Of a DNA stretch of 34,287 nucleotides, positions 1-7,605 are shown one piece after another. Location: positions 1-34,287 of the forward strand of contig JANRID010000048.1 of assembly GCA_033765305.1 (NCBI GenBank). The letters run 5' to 3'. Position 1 is the stretch's first letter; each line of letters begins with the position of its first letter. The translations under genes were made by a program, and so were the position numbers. The notes beneath the pieces were generated by a model. It was not told the DNA's origin and did no database searches. It worked only from the letters and a program-made list of their open reading frames with translations. This DNA is from RDXT01 sp033765305 (GTDB lineage: Bacteria > Bacteroidota > Bacteroidia > J057).

Positions 1-175
1 CGTCGTGACGGATGGCTATGAGGATGGCTATGAACATATCAAGCGCATCGCCCTTATTCCCATCGAGGAAAACCCCGGCAAGGAGTGGTGGCTGGGCCAG
101 TACCGCGACAGCCAGGCCCCCGGCGCGCAGCAGGCGGTGTATTTGAATTCGGAAACGAAGGCAGATAAGCTATAA
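1..175 (+). CDS. 3' end of an unrecognised protein (partial)
   Basis: An open frame enters from the left edge (codons begin at base 2) and ends at TAA 173-175, giving the last 57 residues of a protein. The fragment is hydrophilic, contains the pattern GYEDGYEHIKRIALIP and has no membrane segment. I do not recognise a family from this tail. The frame is uninterrupted and followed by a non-coding gap, so it is probably a real gene end rather than a chance reading frame. It is the only plus-strand gene in the first 20 kb and converges on the GH31 gene. Confidence 0.6.
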   Translation, partial: VVTDGYEDGYEHIKRIALIPIEENPGKEWWLGQYRDSQAPGAQQAVYLNSETKADKL

Positions 176-216
176 ACAGGCAGAAGGCGTGCCCAGCATT
201 ACCCGGAAGCCGCCTA

Positions 217-373
217 AGTAACGCTCAAACAATAATCTCCAGATGTTGCGATGGGATTTTGTGCGAAGACAAGGAAGAAAAACCGAGTTTGGCGGGCCAA
301 ATGAGGGCTTTTCTGACGCAGTATTCGTGCAAAAGACCGAGTCAACAGCGGAATGTATTTTTTGAGCGTTACT
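217..373. repeat. 157-bp element bounded by 13-bp inverted repeats
   Basis: The 13 bases at 217-229 (AGTAACGCTCAAA) are the exact reverse complement of 361-373. They enclose about 131 bp that is less GC-rich than its surroundings and lies between two convergent genes. A short minus-strand frame (214-396) runs across it but looks incidental. The layout fits a MITE-like or other small dispersed repeat, or a long-stemmed RNA element. No clear target-site duplication is visible next to the arms and there is no transposase. The inverted repeat is seen directly. Mobility is inference. Confidence 0.5.
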
Positions 374-385
374 ACGCCCTCCTCA

Positions 386-3196
386 TCAGCGCACAATCAG
401 CAGCCACGGCGCCTGCGCCGGGCTGACGCCCACCCGCACGGACAGCGTGCCGGGACTGGGGCGGCTGCTCGAAAGCAGGGTCGCAGCGCCGGCGGCGCGT
501 TTGTCCAGGGAACCCAGCAGCACCTGCTGCGCCGATGCCGGCAGGCCGTGCACGGCGATGTCCACCGTGCCGCTGCTGCCGTCCAGGCTGGCGATGCTCA
601 GCGTCCAGCTGCTGCCTCCGGTGGCGCCCAGCTGCCAGCGGAAAGGCCGGACGATGGGGCTGATATTCAGGCTGTGCTGGGTGGTGCCGGATGCCGCCGC
701 GTAGTGGTGCCAGGTCACTTCATCAGGCTGGTATTCGCCTGTATGCTGCATAGCCGGCGCCATTGGGATCCAGCTGCCGGCCTTGACAAAGACCGGGATC
801 TGATCCTGCGTGAGCGCTACTTCGTGCCAGCGCCCGCCCGCGCAGAGGGAATCGGTGTGAAAATCGTACCAGTCTCCTGCCGGCAGATACACCCGGCGGC
901 TCGCCGCCCCGCGCTCGAACACCGGCGCCACCAGCATCGACGGACCCCAGAGGTACTCGTCGTCGAGGCGGGCGGCAATGCTGTCCTCCGGAAAATGAAA
1001 CGCCAGCGGACGCGCCAGCGGCGCGCCCGTTTCCTGATGCGCATGCACCAGCGACCAGAGGTAGGGCAGCAGGCGGTAGCGCAGCCCGATGGCGGCTTTC
1101 ACCCGCTGCTGCGTCTCGGCACTGAAAAAAATAGGCTCCGGCAGGATGCCGGATGCGTCGCCATGCACGCGCATGATGGGCGTAAAGGCCCCGAACTGAA
1201 TCCAGCGGGTGTACAATTCCTCGTCTTTGGGCCCGCCGGTGAAGCCGCCCAGGTCGGAATGCATGAAGGGAATGCCGCAGATCCCGGCGCCCAGCATGAT
1301 GGGCGGCTGCGCCCGCAGCGCTTCCCAGCTGCGGCTCACATCGCCCGACCAGGGGAACGTCGCGTAGCGCTGCATCCCCGCAAACCCTGAGCGCATCAGG
1401 TTGAAAAACGGCTGGGTGGGATATTCGGCAGTGAATTGCTCATACATGAACTTGGCCCAGTAGAGCGCATAGAGGTTGTGGATCTCCTCCGTGCGGCCCC
1501 GGCTGTGCATCATGCCCAGCGGATGGTTTTCCGGCTCGCCGGAATCGCACCAGAAGCCTGCCGCCCCCTGCTCCACGAGGCGGCGGTACTGCGGCCAGTA
1601 CCATTCGGCTGCCTCCGGCTGAAACACATCCAGCAGGCCGGCGGGGCCCGCCCAGAAGTCTTTGATGATGTAGGGGCTGCCTTTGCTGTCTGTGGCGAAT
1701 CGTCCCTGGCTTGCCAGCGAGTCGAAAAAGCGCGTGCCCTGCACGAAATACGTTTCGGTGATCGGAATCGTCCGCACGCCCAGGTCCCGCAGCGTGCGCA
1801 TCATGCCTTCCGGATCGGGCCAGTTGCGGGGTTCCCAGGCGAGGTCGCCCATGCGGCCCTTGCCGCCGAACCAGTACAGGTCCAGCAGCACCGCATCCAG
1901 GGGAAAGCCTGCCGCAATCGTGCGGCGCACGATGTCTTCCGTCTCCGCCTGCGACTGGTAGCCGTAGCGCGACTGGATATAGCCCATGGCCCAGGCGGGC
2001 GGCAGGGGCTGCCGGCCCGTGAGCTGGGTGTAGGTCTGCACCACTTCCTGCATCGTGCCGGGCATGACATACCAGGCAAGCAGGGTGTCTTTCATGCCGG
2101 CCTCCAGGATGCCGGGCTGCGTATGGCCCAGGTCGAAATAGCCGCGGCGGTAGCTGTCGATGAAGAGGCCGTATCCGGCGGAGGAGATGACCAGGGGAAT
2201 GCTGATATTCAGGTCTTCCTCGCCCCAGGTATAGCCGTAGGAGGCGGTATTGTAGGCATAGAGGCGGCGGCCGCGGCGGTCCATGGGCAGGGCGCGGGAG
2301 CCGGTCCCGTAGAGGCGCTCGCCCGGCTGCAGGCGCAGCCGCAGGCCGCTGACCGCGCCGATGCGCGGATCGCTTGCGTCGGCAAAGGCGCCCAGTTCCT
2401 CGGCATACACCGGCACGCCGCCGCTGAGCACCTCGATGCGCAGCGGATCGGGGTGGATGCGGATGCTCCAGCTGTCTGTCCAGCGGATCAGGCCGCCTTT
2501 CGCAGCGGATACCGGCTTGAGCCTGCGGCCCGGCGCAGCATAGACCACCGCCTCCGAAACCGGCTCCGAAACCTGGCCGGCGGGGAAATAGGTGAAGCTC
2601 AGCGCCCGGTCGAAGCAGTTGCGCAGCAGCAGCGCCTGGCGCTCGCCGCGCAGCAGCAGGCTGCCGTCGGGGCGCTTTTCTACGCTCCGCAGCTTGCCGA
2701 AGCCCTGCCCGTCGCGCCCGTCGGCTTTCTCCAGCGGCCCGTGCTCCAGCTTTTCGAGGGCGGGATAATAGAGGTCTTTTTCGCCCTCATCCTTCGCCAC
2801 CACCGATCCGTTCTGGTTCCGGAACACAAAAGCCAGCTGCAGAAAGGGCTCATCCTGCGGAATGCCGTAAAACGAGCGGATGTGGAAGCGGATCCGGTAG
2901 CGGTCCCCGCCGATGGGCTCCATCTGCATGCGGCGGTCGTCGCGGCCCCAGTCGCCCTGGACGTAGCGCCAGCCGCTGGGCTCCTCCGGCGTACCGGTGA
3001 TGACCCCGGTGTGGGCGTACACCGGCCCTGCGTGGCCGGACAGGGCCCGGTTGCCCTTCGAGGCATCGAAGACCACGGTCACGCTGTCGTCTGCCGAAGG
3101 ATTGGCGGGAATGGCGGTGATGACCTGGGCTTTTGCGAGGATACACGGCAGCCACAGGGCCAGAAATATCCGCAGACGGTATACAGAGACATTCAT
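386..3196 (-). CDS. secreted GH31 alpha-glucosidase/alpha-xylosidase family enzyme
   Basis: A 936-residue glycoside hydrolase family 31 enzyme that should release glucose (or xylose) from alpha-linked oligosaccharides in the periplasm or outside the cell. The ATG at 3196 gives a signal peptide ending in AKAQ. An in-frame GTG at 3205 would add three residues and is less likely. Order: signal peptide; a beta-rich N-terminal domain (about 25-130) resembling those of Sus-type starch proteins; the GH31 N-terminal beta-domain; the (beta/alpha)8 barrel; C-terminal beta-domains. The nucleophile is D551 in GFWCDSGEPE and the likely acid/base is D619 in WSGDVS. The NPLPPAWAMGYIQSRYGY-like segment is typical of the barrel start (here QPLPPAWAMGYIQSRYGY). 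There is no T9SS sorting tail. Alpha-glucosidase is preferred because GH13 and GH77 enzymes lie nearby, but substrate cannot be fixed from sequence. Confidence 0.93.
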   Translation of the reverse strand: MNVSVYRLRIFLALWLPCILAKAQVITAIPANPSADDSVTVVFDASKGNRALSGHAGPVYAHTGVITGTPEEPSGWRYVQGDWGRDDRRMQMEPIGGDRYRIRFHIRSFYGIPQDEPFLQLAFVFRNQNGSVVAKDEGEKDLYYPALEKLEHGPLEKADGRDGQGFGKLRSVEKRPDGSLLLRGERQALLLRNCFDRALSFTYFPAGQVSEPVSEAVVYAAPGRRLKPVSAAKGGLIRWTDSWSIRIHPDPLRIEVLSGGVPVYAEELGAFADASDPRIGAVSGLRLRLQPGERLYGTGSRALPMDRRGRRLYAYNTASYGYTWGEEDLNISIPLVISSAGYGLFIDSYRRGYFDLGHTQPGILEAGMKDTLLAWYVMPGTMQEVVQTYTQLTGRQPLPPAWAMGYIQSRYGYQSQAETEDIVRRTIAAGFPLDAVLLDLYWFGGKGRMGDLAWEPRNWPDPEGMMRTLRDLGVRTIPITETYFVQGTRFFDSLASQGRFATDSKGSPYIIKDFWAGPAGLLDVFQPEAAEWYWPQYRRLVEQGAAGFWCDSGEPENHPLGMMHSRGRTEEIHNLYALYWAKFMYEQFTAEYPTQPFFNLMRSGFAGMQRYATFPWSGDVSRSWEALRAQPPIMLGAGICGIPFMHSDLGGFTGGPKDEELYTRWIQFGAFTPIMRVHGDASGILPEPIFFSAETQQRVKAAIGLRYRLLPYLWSLVHAHQETGAPLARPLAFHFPEDSIAARLDDEYLWGPSMLVAPVFERGAASRRVYLPAGDWYDFHTDSLCAGGRWHEVALTQDQIPVFVKAGSWIPMAPAMQHTGEYQPDEVTWHHYAAASGTTQHSLNISPIVRPFRWQLGATGGSSWTLSIASLDGSSGTVDIAVHGLPASAQQVLLGSLDKRAAGAATLLSSSRPSPGTLSVRVGVSPAQAPWLLIVR

Positions 3197-3347
3197 GTGC
3201 TTCACGCGTTATCCAATACAGGCAGCCGGTATCCGGCTGTGGCTCCGAAGTAAGGGATTCGGTCAGGCAAATGCAAGATCCGGAATCTGCCGAACAGGAA
3301 TTTTAGCTATGGACTGGAGCCAGCAAGCCGATGCATACCAATCCGAT

Positions 3348-3382
3348 GAGAGCCGGATCGGATGCTGCATCCGCCGGCCCTC
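3348..3382. other. hairpin downstream of the viperin gene
   Basis: GCCGG (3352-3356) and CGGATG (3359-3364) pair with CATCCG (3368-3373) and CCGGC (3374-3378), giving an 11-bp stem with a two-base bulge and a three-base loop. GAG/CTC can extend it past a mismatch. A competing hairpin is possible: ATCCGAT (3341-3347) with ATCGGAT (3357-3363). It lies 40-75 bases beyond the viperin stop codon and upstream of GH31. No T-run follows on either strand, so it is not a classical terminator. It could be a transcript-end stabiliser. Confidence 0.4.
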
Positions 3383-3422
3383 ATCCTCAGGTTGAATTCA
3401 ATGCAATGCGGCCTCATGCATG

Positions 3423-4325
3423 TCAGCTCCAGGCATAATCGCCTCCGCGCTCCTGGTAGCGGGCCGGATCGATCCGAATATCGCACAACGCTGCTTCCAC
3501 CCCAACCTCCAGAATGGGCCGGCTATACGTGTAGGCATGCTCGACATTGTCGTAAAATCTCCCGGCGGGATCCACCATCATATAGGTTCCGGTCATGGCC
3601 TCGTTGTCTTCGACAATCGCATATTTCAGCCGGGCTTGCGTATGGGCATGCCGCTGGATAAAGGCCTCAAACTGTTCGTCCGTGATCATCCAATCCGATC
3701 TCGATCGGTCATTTTGCCCATCGATCGGCAGCGCTTTGAATATTTTCCAGCGCCCCGGCTGTGCCCATTCGATAAAACTGTTCAGATCCTCGTCCGCATT
3801 ATGCGCATTCACCACCGTGTTGATCTTGAGCGCAAAACCATTTGCATGCACGTTTTCGATGATTTCCCGGTACTGCATCTCGCCTATCGGTTTTTTTCCG
3901 TGCACAGCTCTTCCCATCGCAAGGTTGGTCGCCGGACAGACACTGTCGATGCTAATGCCAATCAGCTCAAAAACGTTTTTCCAAGACAATAACATGTCAT
4001 TTGTTAATTTTGATCCGTTTGTAATGATTGACACTTGCATGCCATTCTGCTTTGCACAAATGGCAAGCTCCGTCAGCCAGGGACACAGCATGGGCTCTCC
4101 GCCCGCAAAATTGATCCGGGAAAATCCGGCTTCCGAAAGCAGTTCTACTACCCTAACACACTGATCCTTAGAAAGATGACCTTTAGGTAATACCATTTTC
4201 TTTACGTCTTGAAATGTAGCGAAACAGAAGCTGCACCGCATGTTGCAGGGTTCCCACAGATGAAAATTCACCGTGGAGACAGGAGCAATCCGCACAGGAA
4301 AGCTTTTAGCAATTACAGGATACAT
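3423..4325 (-). CDS. pVip: prokaryotic viperin (radical SAM ddhNTP synthase)
   Basis: A 300-residue radical-SAM protein that reads like viperin (RSAD2) end to end. The [4Fe-4S]/SAM motif is C27-N-M-R-C31-S-F-C34. It is followed by NFAGGEP (72-78; NFSGGEP in animals), SIITNGS, ISIDS and a GR-x-x-HGKK segment. Further matches are KINTVVN, a PGRWKIFKALPI segment matching the family's PxRWKxFQxLxI, ILEVGVEAAL, and the C-terminus RGGDYAWS (RGGKYIWS in human viperin). The family (established) dehydrates CTP, GTP or UTP to 3'-deoxy-3',4'-didehydro nucleotides that terminate viral RNA synthesis. Bacterial members protect against phages. Which nucleotide is used here cannot be told. No nucleotide kinase gene is adjacent. 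The gene and its flanks are visibly AT-richer than the neighbours, which suggests horizontal acquisition. It is apparently monocistronic. Confidence 0.93.
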   Translation of the reverse strand: MYPVIAKSFPVRIAPVSTVNFHLWEPCNMRCSFCFATFQDVKKMVLPKGHLSKDQCVRVVELLSEAGFSRINFAGGEPMLCPWLTELAICAKQNGMQVSIITNGSKLTNDMLLSWKNVFELIGISIDSVCPATNLAMGRAVHGKKPIGEMQYREIIENVHANGFALKINTVVNAHNADEDLNSFIEWAQPGRWKIFKALPIDGQNDRSRSDWMITDEQFEAFIQRHAHTQARLKYAIVEDNEAMTGTYMMVDPAGRFYDNVEHAYTYSRPILEVGVEAALCDIRIDPARYQERGGDYAWS

Positions 4326-4338
4326 GTTACTTGGATTA

Positions 4339-4361
4339 TCAAAATGAATTTCTCATTTTGA
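4339..4361. promoter_or_regulatory. perfect palindrome upstream of viperin, candidate operator
   Basis: TCAAAATGA (4339-4347) and TCATTTTGA (4353-4361) are exact inverted copies separated by five bases. They sit 14-36 bases ahead of the viperin start codon, between it and the candidate promoter. This size and placement suit an operator for a dimeric repressor, or a 5'-UTR hairpin that controls translation. No regulator gene is adjacent, so the role is inferred. Confidence 0.45.
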
Positions 4362-4365
4362 ACAA

Positions 4366-4396
4366 TCTATAAAATTACACTGTCGGGATTTGTCAA
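4366..4396 (-). promoter_or_regulatory. candidate promoter of the viperin gene
   Basis: On the minus strand, TTGACA (4396-4391) is followed after 19 bases by TATAGA (4371-4366), about 40 bases ahead of the start codon. The -35-like box is a perfect sigma-70 match. The downstream box is imperfect and does not fit the Bacteroidota TAnnTTTG form well. This is weak evidence, but the region is AT-rich and is the only upstream DNA the gene has. Confidence 0.3.
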
Positions 4397-4497
4397 TTTG
4401 TACGGAGTTCCTCTGTGATTGTTTATGCGGAAAGAAAAATAATTTGCATACTCCAACAAAATCATATTCCACCGGGTGTTGAACTAGAGACACATGC

Positions 4498-4528
4498 AAA
4501 AAGCGCTGCCAGCAGCAGCTGGCAGCGC
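4498..4528 (-). terminator. intrinsic terminator after the GH13-SIMPL unit
   Basis: GCGCTGCCAG (4503-4512) and CTGGCAGCGC (4519-4528) form a perfect 10-bp stem with a six-base loop. It is followed on the minus strand by TTTTT (4502-4498). It lies 25 bases after the SIMPL stop codon and separates this unit from the viperin gene. Confidence 0.85.
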
Positions 4529-4552
4529 ATCTCTGTAAGGAAATCCCGGGAT

Positions 4553-5560
4553 TTACTTCGGCACCTTTACCTCCTGCAAACCTCCCTGCGGCGTCATCCA
4601 GAGATACCGGATCTCGGTTTTGACTTCCGGGCGCAGCGGCTTCACCTGGTAGCGCACCTTCAGCGCGTAGGTGTACTGCACCACCGGCTCCAGCACCACC
4701 GGGTTGATCACCACATCGAACTGCGAGAAGGGCAGCGGCACGTAGTACAGGGTGCTGCTGCGCTGGGCCTGGGTAACGCCGGTTTTTTTGCTCACGGCTT
4801 CGATCGTGCTGGCCCCGAAGGTCTCGTAGGGCTTGTAGCGCTGCGAAGGCAGGTAGGCCTGCACCGATTCCCCGGCCACCGTAAAGAGGCTGTCCACCCG
4901 CAGGCCGGTGCCGCCCAGCCGCTCCACCTTGGTTTTCAGCACGTCCAGTGCCGCCTCCCGCAGGCTGTCGTAGCGCGCGCGGCTGTCTTCGACGAAGTAA
5001 TCCACCGTGATCAGGTCGTAGATCTCCTGGTCGGCGGCGGCTTTGAGGATGACATCGATCTGCTCGCTCTTGCTGAAGCGGATGTGCAGGTTTTTCTGCA
5101 GCTCGAAGCCCTTGGGCACTTCGTTGTAGGTTTTGCTGAAGAGCTTCTTGGTGACTTCGGTCTCGAAAATCGGCACCTGCGACACCACATCCACGAATAC
5201 TGCTTCGCGGGGGATGCCCAGCTGCGCCAGCGCCTGCATCAGGCCGCCGATGCGCTCCTGCATCAGGCTGTTGGCCTGGGCGGCCGTCTCGGCGAGCTGC
5301 CGCACGTGAAAGACCGCCACCTGGGCGTCGGCCCGGACATTCATCAGCGCACGCACCTCGATCTCCACCTGATCCTCCTCCGCAAACTGCACCTGCGGCA
5401 GGTATTCTCCGCCCTGCGGGCGGAAAGCAGCGTTCTGCTGCATGGGCATCTGGTCGTACTCGGTCTGGCGGGCCTTGAAGAGCGCGTTGCCGCCGGCCTG
5501 GGACAGCAGGCTGAGCGCAGGCAGCAGCAGAAGCATGGATGCGGAAATCCGGCGGATCAT
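4553..5560 (-). CDS. SIMPL (DUF541)-domain exported protein
   Basis: A 335-residue protein with an N-terminal signal peptide. The middle (about 65-245) has the SIMPL/DUF541 pattern: an initial strand followed by a long helix with repeated Ala/Gln (AETAAQANSLMQERIGGL), a G-I-P-x-E-x-V segment, a conserved KGFELQKNLHIRF-type strand, and a later helix (YDSLREAALDVLKTKVERL) typical of the family's Ala-rich helix. The biochemical role of SIMPL proteins is not firmly established. They are periplasmic or envelope proteins that form oligomers. The gene starts 12 bases after the GH13 stop codon and precedes a strong terminator, so it is co-transcribed with GH13. The reason for pairing it with an amylase is unknown. 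Confidence 0.75.
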   Translation of the reverse strand: MIRRISASMLLLLPALSLLSQAGGNALFKARQTEYDQMPMQQNAAFRPQGGEYLPQVQFAEEDQVEIEVRALMNVRADAQVAVFHVRQLAETAAQANSLMQERIGGLMQALAQLGIPREAVFVDVVSQVPIFETEVTKKLFSKTYNEVPKGFELQKNLHIRFSKSEQIDVILKAAADQEIYDLITVDYFVEDSRARYDSLREAALDVLKTKVERLGGTGLRVDSLFTVAGESVQAYLPSQRYKPYETFGASTIEAVSKKTGVTQAQRSSTLYYVPLPFSQFDVVINPVVLEPVVQYTYALKVRYQVKPLRPEVKTEIRYLWMTPQGGLQEVKVPK

Positions 5561-5572
5561 GGGAGCTGGGGG

Positions 5573-7429
5573 TTAACGGACCAATTCAAGGATGGTGATC
5601 GACCTGGGCGGGAGGGTAAGCTGCCCGAGCGAGGAAAGCTCCTTGCCCGTCACGACGTCGCGTGCGCGGGTGAAGCCCTGCATCCGCTCGGCAAAGCGGG
5701 CCGTGGAAAGCTTGGCTTCCGTGGACTGCTGGTTCATCGCCACCATCACCGTCTGCTTGGGATCGTAGCGGAAATAGACATAGGTGCCGTTTTCCGGCAC
5801 AAACTGCATCAGCTTGCCGGTGCGCAGGGCAGAGCTGGTCCTGCGGTAGTTGGCCAGGGTCCGGAAGAAGGTAAAGGCCGCCTGCTCCTGCGGCGTGCGG
5901 CCGGCAGCGGCGAACTTGTTCACCTTGTCGCCCGGCCATCCGCCCGGAAACTCCTCGCGCACCTTGTCGTGGTTGCCCCAGTCGAAGTTGTTCTTCATCA
6001 GGATTTCCGTGCCGTAATACACCTGCGGGATGCCGCGTGTGGTAAGCAGGAAGCCCAGCCCCATTTTGTAGGCATTGAAATCCTCCTTGACTGCCGAGTA
6101 GAAGCGCCCGACGTCGTGGTTGTCGAGAAACACCACGTTCTTCATCGGATCCACGTACTGATAATCGCCGGCCAGGGCAATGTAGAGCTTCGCCAGCCCT
6201 TCGCTCCACCCGAAATTCTGGTTCAGGGCGTCGAGCAGCGCGAAGTGGATCTGAAAATCTGTTACCCCCGGCAGGTGGCTGTCGTAGGGCTTGTGCAGCC
6301 GCTGCCCCTCGGCAAACCAGGCCTGCGCGGCGAAGCTCTGGTCCCAGATCTCGCCGAAGATGCCCAGATGGGGGTATTCGCGGAGCAGGGCGCGGTTCCA
6401 GTCGGCCATGAACACCTGGTCCGGATAGGCATAGGTATCGATGCGGTAGCCGTCGAGCTTCGCGTATTCCACCCACCAGATAGAGTTCTGGATCAGGTAG
6501 CGGGCCAGATGGGGGTTCTGCTGGTTCAGGTCGGGCATGTGCGTATCGAACCAGCCGTTGACCATGAGGTCGTAATCGGCCTTCGAGGCATAGGGATCGG
6601 AGAGAATGGGCGCCCGGTAGTTGGTTTTGCGGAAGGTATCCTGCTGGTGGATCCAGTCGCGGGCGGGCAGATCTTTCATCAGCCAGTGCTCGTTGCCGCA
6701 GTGGTTGAAGACCATATCCTGGACGAGCTTCATGCCCCGCGCATGGGCGGAATCCGCAAGCCGCACGTAGGCATCGTTGCCGCCGAGGCGGGCATCCACG
6801 CGGTAATGGTCGGTGACGGCGTAGCCGTGGTAGGATTCCCTGGGCTGGTTGTTTTCGAGCACCGGATTGAGCCAGAGGGCGGTCACGCCCAGGTCATCGA
6901 GGTAGCCCAGCCGCTGGATCACGCCTTGGAGGTCGCCGCCGTGGCGCTGGTACTGGCCGGTGCGGGAGGCCTTGGGCTGCAGCATGCCGGGCACGTTGTC
7001 GTTAGCGGCATCCCCGTTGGCGAAGCGGTCCGGCATCAGGAGATAGATCAGGTCCCCGCTGGTGACGCCCTCCATGGATTCGGGGCGGAGGCTGCGGGCT
7101 TTCAGCTCATAGCCGATGGTCACCCGCGCCGCGCCGCGCTCCAGCACGATGGGCATCAGGCCCGGCTGCGCCAGCGCGGTATCGATGCGGAGGGAGAGGA
7201 AGAGGTAATTGGGGTTTTCGGTCCGGGTAGCGCCCAGGAGGGTCACGCCGGGATAGGCGACCGAAGCGCGGCAGTCGCCGATCTGTTCGCCGTAGACGAG
7301 GAGTTCGAGCTCCGGATTGCGCATGCCATCCCACCAGAAGGGCGGCTCGATGCGCTGCGGGCGGATGTCCTGGGCCCATAGGGCCCCCCAGAGCCAAGAT
7401 GCGAGCAGCAGAAAGCGTTGCAGATTCAT
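5573..7429 (-). CDS. GH13 cyclomaltodextrinase/neopullulanase-type alpha-amylase
   Basis: A 618-residue secreted GH13 enzyme that hydrolyses alpha-1,4-glucans or cyclodextrins to maltodextrins, like SusA of Bacteroides. The ATG at 7429 begins a clear signal peptide ending in LWAQ. An upstream in-frame start would bury it behind 33 residues, so 7429 is chosen. The N-terminal domain carries PPFWWDGM and fits the cyclomaltodextrinase N-terminal fold. The four GH13 regions are present: DMVFNHCG (I), GYRIDTYA with nucleophile D331 (II), FGEIWD with acid/base E360 (III) and FLDNHDVGR with D439 (IV). A short C-terminal beta-domain follows. It has a candidate Bacteroidota promoter and shares a transcript with the SIMPL gene. 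Confidence 0.93.
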   Translation of the reverse strand: MNLQRFLLLASWLWGALWAQDIRPQRIEPPFWWDGMRNPELELLVYGEQIGDCRASVAYPGVTLLGATRTENPNYLFLSLRIDTALAQPGLMPIVLERGAARVTIGYELKARSLRPESMEGVTSGDLIYLLMPDRFANGDAANDNVPGMLQPKASRTGQYQRHGGDLQGVIQRLGYLDDLGVTALWLNPVLENNQPRESYHGYAVTDHYRVDARLGGNDAYVRLADSAHARGMKLVQDMVFNHCGNEHWLMKDLPARDWIHQQDTFRKTNYRAPILSDPYASKADYDLMVNGWFDTHMPDLNQQNPHLARYLIQNSIWWVEYAKLDGYRIDTYAYPDQVFMADWNRALLREYPHLGIFGEIWDQSFAAQAWFAEGQRLHKPYDSHLPGVTDFQIHFALLDALNQNFGWSEGLAKLYIALAGDYQYVDPMKNVVFLDNHDVGRFYSAVKEDFNAYKMGLGFLLTTRGIPQVYYGTEILMKNNFDWGNHDKVREEFPGGWPGDKVNKFAAAGRTPQEQAAFTFFRTLANYRRTSSALRTGKLMQFVPENGTYVYFRYDPKQTVMVAMNQQSTEAKLSTARFAERMQGFTRARDVVTGKELSSLGQLTLPPRSITILELVR

Positions 7430-7475
7430 GCAGGCAGCAGTAAAGTACCGGACCGCCCGCAGCGGGCAGCCCGGC

Positions 7476-7508
7476 GAAAGATAGCAGGGATTTTGCAATG
7501 TTGCGCAA
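7476..7508 (-). promoter_or_regulatory. candidate promoter of the GH13-SIMPL unit
   Basis: On the minus strand, TTG (7508-7506) is followed after 22 bases by TATCTTTC (7483-7476), which matches the Bacteroidota -7 element TAnnTTTG in all but the last base. It lies 47 bases ahead of the GH13 start codon. The 22-base spacing is the same as in the other two candidate promoters listed. Confidence 0.5.
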
Positions 7509-7545
7509 TGATTTGATGCAGGGGGCAATGGAAGCTCAATCCATT

Positions 7546-7580
7546 AAAACAGAACCGGCCTGCACAGGGCACAGGCCGGT
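7546..7580 (-). terminator. intrinsic terminator at the end of the ubiquitin-like/T9SS operon
   Basis: ACCGGCCTG (7554-7562) and CAGGCCGGT (7572-7580) form a perfect 9-bp stem with a nine-base loop. A TTTT run (7549-7546) follows on the minus strand. It lies 26 bases beyond the stop codon of the PorP/SprF-like gene and is the first terminator-like structure seen after the E2 gene. This supports one long transcript. Confidence 0.65.
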
Positions 7581-7605
7581 ATGTTGCGCATCTGGTCATC
7601 TTTCC

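Noticed and set aside
214..396. 60-residue minus-strand frame across the inverted-repeat element
   Set aside because: No recognisable domain. It overlaps the end of the GH31 gene and spans the repeat, so it is most likely a chance frame within the element.
3423..4325. Generic radical-SAM (MoaA-like or anSME) annotation for the viperin gene
   Set aside because: There is no SPASM/twitch cysteine cluster after the barrel, and the C-terminal half follows viperin to its last residues.
4415..7381. 988-residue plus-strand reading frame
   Set aside because: It is antisense to the GH13 and SIMPL genes, which have full family motifs. Long antisense frames are a by-product of high GC content. The same holds for plus-strand frames at 353-1390, 1436-3253, 7498-9243, 11753-13492, 16163-18241, 21638-24331 and 26030-27751.
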